From: Haematobia irritans
Lineage: Eukaryota; Arthropoda; Insecta; Diptera; Muscidae
Assembly: GCF_050003625.1 (NCBI RefSeq)
Contig: NC_134397.1
Coordinates: forward strand, 223,572,537-223,636,536
Length of the DNA stretch: 64,000 bases
Direction of reading: 5' to 3'
A model generated the notes under the pieces. That model was not told where the DNA came from, did not search any database, and saw only the letters and a program-made list of their open reading frames with translations. Position numbers and translations under genes: made by a program. Positions 48,197 to 60,453 of this stretch are shown here, piece after piece. The number at the start of each line of letters is the position of its first letter. Position 1 is the stretch's first letter.

Positions 48197-50565
48197 ATGA
48201 GCAAAACAAGTTTTTTATAAAAAATTTTAAATTTTTTCAGGATTTGGATGGAATTTTCTATTTTTTGTGGTGGTCATGAATTAAGCTCCTTTTCGCTGTA
48301 GGACGCATAGTTTAGGAGATATGAGCAAAACAAGTTTTTCATATAAAAATTTCATTTTTTCCAGGATTTGGATGGAATTTTCGATTTTTTGGGGGTGGTC
48401 ATGAATTAAGCTCCTTTTCGCTCTAGGACGCATAGTTTAGGAGATATGAGCAAAACAAGTTTTTCATATAAAAATTTCAATTTTTTCAGGATTTGGATGG
48501 AATTTTCGATTTTTTGGGGGTGGTCATGAATTAAGCTCCTTTTCGCTCTAGGACGCATAGTTTAGGAGATATGAGCAAAACAAGTTTTTCATATAAAAAT
48601 TTCAATTTTTTCAGGATTTGGTTGGAATTTTCGATTTTTTGGGGGTGGTCATGAATTAAGCTCCTTTTCGCTCTAGGACGCATAGTTTAGGAGATATGAG
48701 CAAAACAAGTTTTTCATATAAAAATTTCAATTTTTTCATGATTTGGATGGAATTTTCGATTTTTTGGGGGTGGTCATGAATTAAGCTCCTTTTCGCTCTA
48801 GGACGCATAGTTTAGGAGATATGAGCAAAACAAGTTTTTCATATAAAAATTTCAATTTTTTCAGGATTTGGTTGGAATTTTCGATTTTTTGGTGGTGGTC
48901 ATGAATTAAGCTCCTTTTCGCTCTAGGACGCATAGTTTAGGAGATATGAGCAAAACAAGTTTTTCATATAAAAATTTCAATTTTTTCAGGATTTGGATGG
49001 AATTTTCGATTTTTTGGGGGTGGCCATGAATTAAGCTCCTTTTCGCTGTAGGACCCATAGTTTAGGAGATATGAGCAAAAAAAGTTTTTCATATCAAAAT
49101 TTCAATTTTTTCAGGATTTGGATGGAATTTTCGATTGTTTGGGGGTGGTCATGAATTAAGCTCCTTTTCGCTGTAGGACGCATAGTTTAGGAGATATGAG
49201 CAAAACAAGTTTTTCATATAAAAATTTCAATTTTTTCAGGATTTGGATGGAATTTTCGATTTTTTGGGGGTGGTCATGAATTAAGCTCCTTTTCGCTGTA
49301 GGACGCATAGTTTAGGAGATATGAGCAAAACAAGTTTTTCATATAAAAATTTCAATTTTTTCAGGATTTGGTTGGAATTTTCGATTTTTTGGGGGTGGTC
49401 ATGAATTAAGCTCCTTTTCGCTCTAGGACGCATAGTTTAGGAGATATGAGCAAAACACGTTTTTCATATAAAAATTTCAATTTTTTCAGGATTTGGTTGG
49501 AATTTTCGATTTTTTGGGGGTGGTCATGAATTAAGCTCCTTTTCGCTCTAGGACGCATAGTTTAGGAGATATGAGCAAAACAAGTTTTTCATATAAAAAT
49601 TTCAATTTTTTCAGGATTTGGTTGGAATTTTCGATTTTTTGGGGGTGGTCATGAATTAAGCTCCTTTTCGCTCTAGGACGCATAGTTTAGGAGATATGAG
49701 CAAAACAAGTTTTTCATATAAAAATTTCAATTTTTTCAGGATTTGGTTGGAATTTTCGATTTTTTGGGGGTGGTCATGAATTAAGCTCGTTTTCGCTCTA
49801 GGACGCATAGTTTAGGAGATATGAGCAAAACAAGTTTTTCATATAAAAATTTCAATTTTTTCAGGATTTGGATGGAATTTTCGATTTTTTGGGGGTGGTC
49901 ATGAATTAAGCTACTTTTCGCTCTAGGACGCATAGTTTAGGAGATATGAGCAAAACAAGTTTTTCATATAAAAATTTCAATTTTTTCAGGATTTGGTTGG
50001 AATTTTCGATTTTTTGGGGGTGGTCATGAATTAAGCTCATTTTCGCTCTAGGACGCATAGTTTAGGAGATATGAGCAAAACAAGTTTTTTATAAAAAATT
50101 TTAAATTTTTCAGGATTTGGATGGAATTTTCGATTTTTTGGTGGTGGTCATGAATTAATTTCCGCTGTAGGACGCATAGTTTAGGAGATATGAGCAAAAC
50201 AAGTTTTTCATATAAAAATTTCAATTTTTTCAGGATTTGGTTGGAATTTTCGATTTTTTGGGGGTGGTCATGAATTAAGCTCCTTTTCGCTCTAGGACGC
50301 ATAGTTTAGGAGATATGAGCAAAACATGTTTTTCATATAAAAATTTCAATTTTTTCAGGATTTGGATGGAATTTTCGATTTTTTGGGGGTGGTCATGAAT
50401 TAAGCTCATTTTCGCTGTAGGACGCATAGTTTAGGAGATATGAGCAAAACAAGTTTTTTATAAAAAATTTTAAATTTTTTCAGGATTTGGATGGAATTTT
50501 CTATTTTTTTGTGGTGGTCATGAATTAAGCTCCTTTTCGCTTTAGGACGCATAGTTTAGGAGATA
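48197..50565 (+). repeat. 1.9-kb higher-order unit, copy 2 with 500-bp gain
   Basis: Copy 2 has exactly four additional monomers (48946-49445) between the ggtggtgg monomer and the 'caaaacacg' monomer, which shifts the offset from 1868 to 2368. The gained part starts with ggcc/gaccc, then 'gcaaaaaaag' with 'atatcaaaa' and 'cgattgtttgg', and two plain units. Either copy 2 gained or copy 1 lost these four. The block ends in the 'gaattaatttccgctg' unit near 50159 and its followers; the right limit is approximate. Confidence 0.86.
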
Positions 50566-53500
50566 TGAGCAAAACAAGTTTTTCATATAAAAATTTCAAT
50601 TTTTTCCAGGATTTGGATGGAATTTTCGCTTTTTTGGTGGTGGTCATGAATTAAGCTCCTTTTCGCTCTAGGACGCATAGTTTAGGAGATATGAGCAAAA
50701 CAAGTTTTTCATATAAAAATTTCAATTTTTTCAGGGTTTGGTTGGAATTTTCGATTTTTTTGGGGTGGTCATGAATTAAGCTCCTTTTCGCTGTAGGACG
50801 CATAGTTTAGGAGATATGAGCAAAACAAGTTTTTCATATAAAAATTTCAATTTTTTCAGGATTTGGATGGAATTTTCGATTTTTTGGAGGTGGTCATGAA
50901 TTAAGCTCCTTTTCGCTCTAGGACGCATAGTTTAGGAGATATGAGCAAAACAAGTTTTTCATATAAAAATTTCAATTTTTTCAGGATTTGGATGGAATTT
51001 TCGATTTTTTGGGGGTGGTCATGAATTAAGCTACTTTTCGCTCTAGGACGCATAGTTTAGGAGATATGATCAAAACAAGTTTTTCATATAAAAATTTCAA
51101 TTTTTTCAGGATTTGGATGGAATTTTCGATTTTTTGGGGGTGGTCATGAATTAAGCTCCTTTTCGCTCTAGGACGCATAGTTTAGGAGATATGAGCAAAA
51201 CAAGTTTTTCATATAAAAATTTCAATTTTTTCAGGATTTGGATGGAATTTTCGATTTTTTGGGGGTGGTCATGAATTAAGCTCCTTTTCGCTCTAGGACG
51301 CAAAGTTTAGGAGATATGAGCAAAACAAGTTTTTTATAAAAAATTTTAAATTTTTTCAGGATTTGGATGGAATTTTCTATTTTTTTGTGGTGGTCATGAA
51401 TTAAGCTCCTTTTCGCTCTAGGACGCATAGTTTAGGAGATATGAGCAAAACAAGTTTTTCATATAAAAATTTCAATTTTTTCAGGATTTGGATGGAATTT
51501 TCGATTTTTTGGGGGTGGTCATGAATTAAGCTCCTTTTCGCTGTAGGACGCATAGTTTAGGAGATATGAGCAAAACAAGTTTTTCATATAAAAATTTCAA
51601 TTTTTTCAGGATTTGGTTGGAATTTTCGATTTTTTGGGGGTGGTCATGAATTAAGCTCCCTTTCGCTCTAGGACGCATAGTTTAGGAGATATGAGCAAAA
51701 CAAGTTTTTCATATAAAAATTTCAATTTTTTCAGGATTTGGATGGAATTTTCGATTTTTTGGGAGTGGTCATGAATTAAGCTCCTTTTCGCTGTAGGACG
51801 CATAGTTTAGGAGATATGAGCAAAACAAGTTTTTCATATAAAAATTTCAATTTTTTCAGGATTTGGTTGGAATTTTCGATTTTTTGGGGGTGGTCATGAA
51901 TTAAGCTCCTTTTCGCTCTAGGACGCATAGTTTAGGAGATATGAGCAAAACAAGTTTTTTATAAAAAATTTTAAATTTTTTCAGGATTTGGATGGAATTT
52001 TCTATTTTTTTGTGGTGGTCATGAATTAAGCTCCTTTTCGCTGTAGGACGCATAGTTTAGGAGATATGAGCAAAACAAGTTTTTCATATAAAAATTTCAA
52101 TTTTTTCAGGATTTGGATGGAATTTTCGATTTTTTGGGGGTGGCCATGAATTAAGCTCCTTTTCGCTGTAGGACGCATAGTTTAGGAGATATGAGCAAAA
52201 CAAGTTTTTCATATAAAAATTTCAATTTTTTCAGAATTTGGTTGGAATTTTCGATTTTTTGGGGGTGGTCATGAATTAAGCTCCTTTTCGCTCTAGGACG
52301 CATAGTTTAGGAGATATGAGCAAAACAAGTTTTTCATATAAAAATTTCAATTTTTTCAGGATTTGGTTGGAATTTTCGATTTTTTGGGGGTGGTCATGAA
52401 TTAAGCTCCTTTTCGCTCTAGGACGCATAGTTTAGGAGATATGAGCAAAACAAGTTTTTCATATAAAAATTTTAAATTTTTTCAGGATTTGGATGGAATT
52501 TTCTATTTTTTTGTGGTGGTCATGAATTAAGCTCCTTTTCGCTTTAGGACACATAGTTTAGGAGATATGAGCAAAACAAGTTTTTCATATAAAAATTTCA
52601 ATTTTTTCCAGGATTTGGATGGAATTTTCGATTTTTTGGTGGTGGTCATGAATTAAGCTCCTTTTCGCTCTAGGACGCATAGTTTAGGAGATATGAGCAA
52701 AACAAGTTTTTCATATAAAAATTTCAATTTTTTCAGGATTTGGATGGAATTTTCGATTTTTTGGGGGTGGTCATGAATTAAGCTACTTTTCGCTCTAGGA
52801 CGCATAGTTTAGGAGATATGAGCAAAACAAGTTTTTCATATAAAAATTTCAATTTTTTCAGGATTTGGTTGGAATTTTCGATTTTTTGGGGGTGGTCATG
52901 AATTAAGCTCCTTTTCGCTCTAGGACGCATAGTTTAGGAGATATGAGCAAAACAAGTTTTTTATAAAAAATTTTAAATTTTTCAGGATTTGGATGGAATT
53001 TTCGATTTTTTGGTGGTGGTCATGAATTAATTTCCGCTGTAGGACGCATAGTTTAGGAGATATGAGCAAAACAAGTTTTTCATATAAAAATTTCAATTTT
53101 TTCAGGATTTGGTTGGAATTTTCGATTTTTTGGGGGTGGTCATGAATTAAGCTCCTTTTCGCTCTAGGACGCATAGTTTAGTAGATATGAGCAAAACAAG
53201 TTTTTCATATAAAAATTTCAATTTTTTCAGGATTTGGATGGAATTTTCGATTTTTTGGGGGTGGTCATGAATTAAGCTCATTTTCGCTGTAGGACGCATA
53301 GTTTAGGAGATATGAGCAAAACAAGTTTTTTATAAAAAATTTTAAATTTTTTCAGGATTTGGATGGAATTTTCTATTTTTTTGTGGTGGTCATGAATTAA
53401 GCTCCTTTTCGCTTTAGGACGCATAGTTTAGGAGATATGAGCAAAACAAGTTTTTCATATAAAAATTTCAATTTTTTCCAGGATTTGGATGGAATTTTCG

Positions 53501-54189
53501 CTTTTTTGGTGGTGGTCATGAATTAAGCTCCTTTTCGCTCTAGGACGCATAGTTTAGGAGATATGAGCAAAACAAGTTTTTTATAAAAAATTTTAAATTT
53601 TTCAGGATTTGGATGGAATTTTCTATTTTTTTGTGGTGGTCATGAATTAAGCTCCTTTTCGCTCTAGGACGCATAGTTTAGGAGATATGAGCAAAACAAG
53701 TTTTTCATATAAAAATTTCATTTTTTCCAGGATTTGGATGGAATTTTCGATTTTTTGGGGGTGGTCATGAATTAAGCTCCTTTTCGCTCTAGGACGCATA
53801 GTTTAGGAGATATGAGCAAAACAAGTTTTTCATATAAAAATTTCAATTTTTTCCAGGATTTGGATGGAATTTTCGATTTTTTTGGGGTGGTCATGAATTA
53901 AGCTCCTTTTCGCTGTAGGACGCATAGTTTAGGAGATATGAGCAAAACAAGTTTTTCATATAAAAATTTCAATTTTTTCAGGATTTGGATGGAATTTTCG
54001 ATTTTTTGGAGGTGGTCATGAATTAAGCTCCTTTTCGCTCTAGGACGCATAGTTTAGGAGATATGAGCAAAACAAGTTTTTCATATAAAAATTTCAATTT
54101 TTTCAGGATTTGGATGGAATTTTCGATTTTTTGGGGGTGGTCATGAATTAAGCTCCTTTTCGCTCTAGGACGCATAGTTTAGGAGATAT
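50566..54189 (+). repeat. Mixed monomers, including the third 'tttccgctg' block
   Basis: About 29 monomers. A run near 51000-51700 resembles the 1751-2400 region: 'agctactttt', then 'gatatgatc' at 51066, two plain units, B/ctct, gatgg/ctgt, gttgg/ctct. The A/B chimera at 52441-52566 is followed by a gacac monomer and a 'ttccagg' unit. The 'tttccgctg' unit lies near 52936-53054, followed by the 'gctcattttcgctg', B/cttt and 'cgctttttt' units also seen near 50300-50690. No gene or unique DNA. Confidence 0.83.
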
Positions 54190-56389
54190 GAGCAAAACAA
54201 GTTTTTTATAAAAAATTTTAAATTTTTTCCTTTTCGCTCTAGGACGCATAGTTTAGGAGATATGAGCAAAACAAGTTTTTCATATAAAAATTTCAATTTT
54301 TTCAGGATTTGGATGGAATTTTCGATTTTTTGGGGGTGGTCATGAATTAAGCTCCTTTTCGCTCTAGGACGCATAGTTTAGGAGATATGAGCAAAACAAG
54401 TTTTTTATAAAAAATTTTAAATTTTTTCAGGATTTGGATGGAATTTTCTATTTTTTTGTGGTGGTCATGAATTAAGCTCCTTTTCGCTGTAGGACGCATA
54501 GTTTAGGAGATATGAGCAAAACAAGTTTTTCATATAAAAATTTCATTTTTTCCAGGATTTGGATGGAATTTTCGATTTTTTGGGGGTGGTCATGAATTAA
54601 GCTCCTTTTCGCTCTAGGACGCATAGTTTAGGAGATATGAGCAAAACAAGTTTTTCATATAAAAATTTCAATTTTTTCAGGATTTGGATGGAATTTTCGA
54701 TTTTTTGGGGGTGGTCATGAATTAAGCTCCTTTTCGCTGTAGGACGCATAGTTTAGGAGATATGAGCAAAACAAGTTTTTCATATAAAAATTTCAGTTTT
54801 TTCAGGATTTGGTTGGAATTTTCGATTTTTTGGGGGTGGTCATGAATTAAGCTCCTTTTCGCTCTAGGACGCATAGTTTAGGAGATATGAGCAAAACAAG
54901 TTTTTCATATAAAAATTTCAATTTTTTCAGGATTTGGTTGGAATTTTCGATTTTATGGGGGTGGTCATGAATTAAGCTCCTTTTCGCTCTAGGACGCATA
55001 GTTTAGGAGATATGAGCAAAACAAGTTTTTCATATAAAAATTTCAATTTTTTCAGGATTTGGTTGGAATTTTCGATTTTTTGGGGGTGGTCATGAATTAA
55101 GCTCCTTTTCGCTCTAGGACGCATAGTTTAGGAGATATGAGCAAAACAAGTTTTTCATATAAAAATTTCAATTTTTTCAGGATTTGGATGGAATTTTCGA
55201 TTTTTTGGGGGTGGCCATGAATTAAGCTCCTTTTCGCTGTAGGACGCATAGTTTAGGAGATATGAGCAAAACAAGTTTTTCATATAAAAATTTCAATTTT
55301 TTCAGGATTTGGATGGAATTTTCGATTTTTTGGGGGTGGTCATGAATTAAGCTCCTTTTCGCTCTAGGACGCATAGTTTAGGAGATATGAGCAAAACAAG
55401 TTTTTCATATAAAAATTTCAATTTTTTCAGGATTTGGTTGGAATTTTCGATTTTTTGGGGGTGGTCATGAATTAAGCTCCTTTTCGCTCTAGGACGCATA
55501 GTTTAGGAGATATGAGCAAAACAAGTTTTTTATAAAAAATTTTAAATTTTTCAGGATTTGGATGGAATTTTCGATTTTTTGGTGGTGGTCATGAATTAAT
55601 TTCCGCTGTAGGACGCATAGTTTAGGAGATATGAGCAAAACAAGTTTTTCATATAAAAATTTCAATTTTTTCAGGATTTGGTTGGAATTTTCGATTTTTT
55701 GGGGGTGGTCATGAATTAAGCTCCTTTTCGCTCTAGGACGCATAGTTTAGGAGATATGAGCAAAACAAGTTTTTCATATAAAAATTTCAATTTTTTCAGG
55801 ATTTGGATGGAATTTTCGATTTTTTGGGGGTGGTCATGAATTAAGCTCATTTTCGCTGTAGGACGCATAGTTTAGGAGATATGAGCAAAACAAGTTTTTT
55901 ATAAAAAATTTTAAATTTTTTCAGGATTTGGATGGAATTTTCTATTTTTTTGTGGTGGTCATGAATTAAGCTCCTTTTCGCTTTAGGACGCATACTTTAG
56001 GAGATATGAGCAAAACAAGTTTTTCATATAAAAATTTCAATTTTTTCAGGATTTGGATGGAATTTTCGATTTTTTGGGGGTGGTCATGAATTAAGCTCCT
56101 TTTCGCTCTAGGACGCATAGTTTAGGAGATATGAGCAAAACAAGTTTTTTATAAAAAATTTTAAATTTTTCAGGATTTGGATGGAATTTTCTATTTTTTT
56201 GTGGTGGTCATGAATTAAGCTCCTTTTCGCTCTAGGACGCATAGTTTAGGAGATATGAGCAAAACAAGTTTTTCATATAAAAATTTCATTTTTTCCAGGA
56301 TTTGGATGGAATTTTCGATTTTTTGGGGGTGGTCATGAATTAAGCTCCTTTTCGCTCTAGGACGCATAGTTTAGGAGATATGAGCAAAA
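54190..56389 (+). repeat. Truncated-B cassette and fourth 'tttccgctg' block
   Basis: Starts with a 74-bp truncated B like the one at 10530, then A, B/ctgt, 'ttcattttttcc', gatgg/ctgt (54637), 'ttcagttttttcagg' (54762), gttgg units, and ggcc/ctgt (55137). The last five or so match the block at 56390 and 58015. The 'tttccgctg' unit near 55512-55629 is followed by 'gctcattttcgctg' and B/cttt with 'gcatactttagg'. Limits are approximate. Confidence 0.84.
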
Positions 56390-57600
56390 CAAGTTTTTCA
56401 TATAAAAATTTCAATTTTTTCAGGATTTGGATGGAATTTTCGATTTTTTGGGGGTGGTCATGAATTAAGCTCCTTTTCGCTGTAGGACGCATAGTTTAGG
56501 AGATATGAGCAAAACAAGTTTTTCATATAAAAATTTCAGTTTTTTCAGGATTTGGTTGGAATTTTCGATTTTTTGGGGGTGGTCATGAATTAAGCTCCTT
56601 TTCGCTCTAGGACGCATAGTTTAGGAGATATGAGCAAAACAAGTTTTTCATATAAAAATTTCAATTTTTTCAGGATTTGGTTGGAATTTTCGATTTTTTG
56701 GGGGTGGTCATGAATTAAGCTCCTTTTCGCTCTAGGACGCATAGTTTAGGAGATATGAGCAAAACAAGTTTTTCATATAAAAATTTCAATTTTTTCAGGA
56801 TTTGGTTGGAATTTTCGATTTTTTGGGGGTGGTCATGAATTAAGCTCCTTTTCGCTCTAGGACGCATAGTTTAGGAGATATGAGCAAAACAAGTTTTTCA
56901 TATAAAAATTTCAATTTTTTCAGGATTTGGATGGAATTTTCGATTTTTTGGGGGTGGCCATGAATTAAGCTCCTTTTCGCTGTAGGACGCATAGTTTAGG
57001 AGATATGAGCAAAACAAGTTTTTCATATAAAAATTTCAATTTTTTCAGGATTTGGATGGAATTTTCGATTTTTTGGGGGTGGTCATGAATTAAGCTCCTT
57101 TTCGCTCTAGGACGCATAGTTTAGGAGATATGAGCAAAACAAGTTTTTCATATAAAAATTTCAATTTTTTCAGGATTTGGATGGAATTTTCGATTTTTTG
57201 GGGGTGGTCATGAATTAAGCTACTTTTCGCTCTAGGACGCATAGTTTAGGAGATATGAGCAAAACAAGTTTTTCATATAAAAATTTCAATTTTTTCAGGA
57301 TTTGGATGGAATTTTCGATTTTTTGGGGGTGGTCATGAATTAAGCTCCTTTTCGCTCTAGGACGCATAGTTTAGGAGATATGAGCAAAACAAGTTTTTCA
57401 TATAAAAATTTCAATTTTTTCAGAATTTGGTTGGAATTTTCGATTTTTTGGGGGTGGTCATGAATTAAGCTCCTTTTCGCTCTAGGACGCATAGTTTAGG
57501 AGATATGAGCAAAACAAGTTTTACATATAAAAATTTCAATTTTTTCAGGATTTGGATGGAATTTTCGATTTTTTGGGGGTGGTCATGAATTAAGCTCCTT
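56390..57600 (+). repeat. 1625-bp (13-monomer) higher-order repeat, copy 1
   Basis: About ten monomers recur at an exact offset of 1625 bp. Marks: 'ttcagttttttcagg' (56537 and 58162), ggcc (56956 and 58581), 'tacttttcgc' (57221 and 58846), 'cagaatttgg' (monomers 57390 and 59015), and 'gttttacatat' (57531 and 59156). No indel separates the copies, as 1625 is 13 times 125. Only two or so base differences are apparent over these ten monomers. Confidence 0.92.
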
Positions 57601-58014
57601 TTCGCTGTAGGACGCATAGTTTAGGAGATATGAGCAAAACAAGTTTTTCATATAAAAATTTCAATTTTTTCAGGATTTGGATGGAATTTTCGATTTTTTG
57701 GGGGTGGTCATGAATTAAGCTCCTTTTCGCTGTAGGACGCATAGTTTAGGAGATATGAGCAAAACAAGTTTTTCATATAAAAATTTCAATTTTTTCAGGA
57801 TTTGGATGGAATTTTCGATTTTTTGGGGGTGGTCATGAATTAAGCTCATTTTCGCTGTAGGACGCATAGTTTAGGAGATATGAGCAAAACAAGTTTTTTA
57901 TAAAAAATTTTAAATTTTTTCAGGATTTGGATGGAATTTTCTATTTTTTTGTGGTGGTCATGAATTAAGCTCCTTTTCGCTTTAGGACGCATAGTTTAGG
58001 AGATATGAGCAAAA
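57601..58014 (+). repeat. Spacer monomers of the 13-mer (A, A, B/cttt)
   Basis: Two or three class A monomers with ctgt and 'agctcattttcgctg', then a B/cttt at 57890. They do not match the monomers at the equivalent place after copy 2, where a 'gtttttcataaaaaatttt' B variant starts at 59265. Confidence 0.8.
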
Positions 58015-59225
58015 CAAGTTTTTCATATAAAAATTTCAATTTTTTCAGGATTTGGATGGAATTTTCGATTTTTTGGGGGTGGTCATGAATTAAGCTCCTT
58101 TTCGCTGTAGGACGCATAGTTTAGGAGATATGAGCAAAACAAGTTTTTCATATAAAAATTTCAGTTTTTTCAGGATTTGGTTGGAATTTTCGATTTTTTG
58201 GGGGTGGTCATGAATTAAGCTCCTTTTCGCTCTAGGACGCATAGTTTAGGAGATATGAGCAAAACAAGTTTTTCATATAAAAATTTCAATTTTTTCAGGA
58301 TTTGGTTGGAATTTTCGATTTTTTGGGGGTGGTCATGAATTAAGCTCCTTTTCGCTCTAGGACGCATAGTTTAGGAGATATGAGCAAAACAAGTTTTTCA
58401 TATAAAAATTTCAATTTTTTCAGGATTTGGTTGGAATTTTCGATTTTTTGGGGGTGGTCATGAATTAAGCTCCTTTTCGCTCTAGGACGCATAGTTTAGG
58501 AGATATGAGCAAAACAAGTTTTTCATATAAAAATTTCAATTTTTTCAGGATTTGGATGGAATTTTCGATTTTTTGGGGGTGGCCATGAATTAAGCTCCTT
58601 TTCGCTGTAGGACGCATAGTTTAGGAGATATGAGCAAAACAAGTTTTTCATATAAAAATTTCAATTTTTTCAGGATTTGGATGGAATTTTCGATTTTTTG
58701 GGGGTAGTCATGAATTAAGCTCCTTTTCGCTCTAGGACGCATAGTTTAGGAGATATGAGCAAAACAAGTTTTTCATATAAAAATTTCAATTTTTTCAGGA
58801 TTTGGATGGAATTTTCGATTTTTTGGGGGTGGTCATGAATTAAGCTACTTTTCGCTCTAGGACGCATAGTTTAGGAGATATGAGCAAAACAAGTTTTTCA
58901 TATAAAAATTTCAATTTTTTCAGGATTTGGATGGAATTTTCGATTTTTTGGGGGTGGTCATGAATTAAGCTCCTTTTCGCTCTAGGACGCATAGTTTAGG
59001 AGATATGAGCAAAACAAGTTTTTCATATAAAAATTTCAATTTTTTCAGAATTTGGTTGGAATTTTCGATTTTTTGGGGGTGGTCATGAATTAAGCTCCTT
59101 TTCGCTCTAGGACGCATAGTTTAGGAGATATGAGCAAAACAAGTTTTACATATAAAAATTTCAATTTTTTCAGGATTTGGATGGAATTTTCGATTTTTTG
59201 GGGGTGGTCATGAATTAAGCTCCTT
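58015..59225 (+). repeat. 1625-bp (13-monomer) higher-order repeat, copy 2
   Basis: Copy 2 of 56390-57600. Its private change is 'gggggtagtc' near 58701; ctct replaces ctgt in the 'gttttacatat' monomer. Near-perfect conservation without indels makes this one of the youngest duplications in the window. Confidence 0.91.
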
Positions 59226-59629
59226 TTCGCTCTAGGACGCATAGTTTAGGAGATATGAGCAAAACAAGTTTTTCATAAAAAATTTTAAATTTTTTCAGGA
59301 TTTGGATGGAATTTTCTATTTTTTTGTGGTGGTCATGAATTAAGCTCCTTTTCGCTCTAGGACGCATAGTTTAGGAGATATGAGCAAAACAAGTTTTTCA
59401 TATAAAAATTTCAATTTTTTCAGGATTTGGATGGAATTTTCGATTTTTTGGGGGTGGTCATGAATTAAGCTCCTTTTCGCTGTAGGACGCATAGTTTAGG
59501 AGATATGAGCAAAACAAGTTTTTCATATAAAAATTTCAATTTTTTCAGAATTTGGTTGGAATTTTCGATTTTTTGGGGGTGGTCATGAATTAAGCTCCTT
59601 TTCGCTCTAGGACGCATAGTTTAGGAGAT
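59226..59629 (+). repeat. B variant 'gtttttcataaaaaatttt' and followers
   Basis: The B monomer at 59265 reads 'gtttttcataaaaaatttt', a mix of class A and B at its start. The same form occurs at 59630 and 61954 only. It is followed by gatgg/ctgt and a 'cagaatttgg' gttgg unit. Confidence 0.85.
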
Positions 59630-60453
59630 ATGAGCAAAACAAGTTTTTCATAAAAAATTTTAAATTTTTTCAGGATTTGGATGGAATTTTCTATTTTTTT
59701 GTGGTGGTCATGAATTAAGCTCCTTTCGCTTTAGGACACATAGTTTAGGAGATATGAGCAAAACAAGTTTTTCATATAAAAATTTCAATTTTTTCCAGGA
59801 TTTGGATGGAATTTTCGATTTTTTGGTGGTGGTCATGAATTAAGCTCCTTTTCGCTCTAGGACGCATAGTTTAGGAGATATGAGCAAAACAAGTTTTTCA
59901 TATAAAAATTTCAATTTTTTCAGAATTTGGTTGGAATTTTCGATTTTTTGGGGGTGGTCATGAATTAAGCTCCTTTTCGCTCTAGGACGCATAGTTTAGG
60001 AGATATGAGCAAAACAAGTTTTTCATATAAAAATTTCAATTTTTTCAGGATTTGGATGGAATTTTCGATTTTTTGGTGGTGGTCATGAATTAAGCTCCTT
60101 TTCGCTGTAGGACGCATAGTTTAGGAGATATGAGCAAAACAAGTTTTTCATATACAAATTTCAATTTTTTCAGGATTTGGTTGGAATTTTCGATTTTTTG
60201 GGGGTGGTCATGAATTAAGCTCCTTTTCGCTCTAGGACGCATAGTTTAGGAGATATGAGCAAAACAAGTTTTTTATAAAAAATTTTAAATTTTTTCCTTT
60301 TCGCTCTAGGACGCATAGTTTAGGAGATATGAGCAAAACAAGTTTTTCATATAAAAATTTCAATTTTTTCAGGATTTGGATGGAATTTTCGATTTTTTGG
60401 GGGTGGTCATGAATTAAGCTCCTTTTCGCTCTAGGACGCATAGTTTAGGAGAT
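59630..60453 (+). repeat. 2.3-kb-spaced block, copy 1
   Basis: Order: B variant with ctttaggacac, 'ttccagg' with ggtggtgg, 'cagaatttgg', gatgg/ggtggtgg/ctgt, 'catatacaaattt', a 74-bp truncated B (60255), A. It recurs at 61954-62778 at an offset of 2324-2325 bp; one T missing in copy 1 ('agctcctttcgct') gives the 1-bp change. Confidence 0.9.

Noticed and set aside
47680..55743. Minus-strand open frames of 84 codons at 47680, 50048, 52920 and 55489
   Set aside because: Each arises where the 5-bp-shorter 'gaattaatttccgctg' monomer shifts the frame and bypasses the usual stop. The four copies are one duplicated block, not a conserved gene family.
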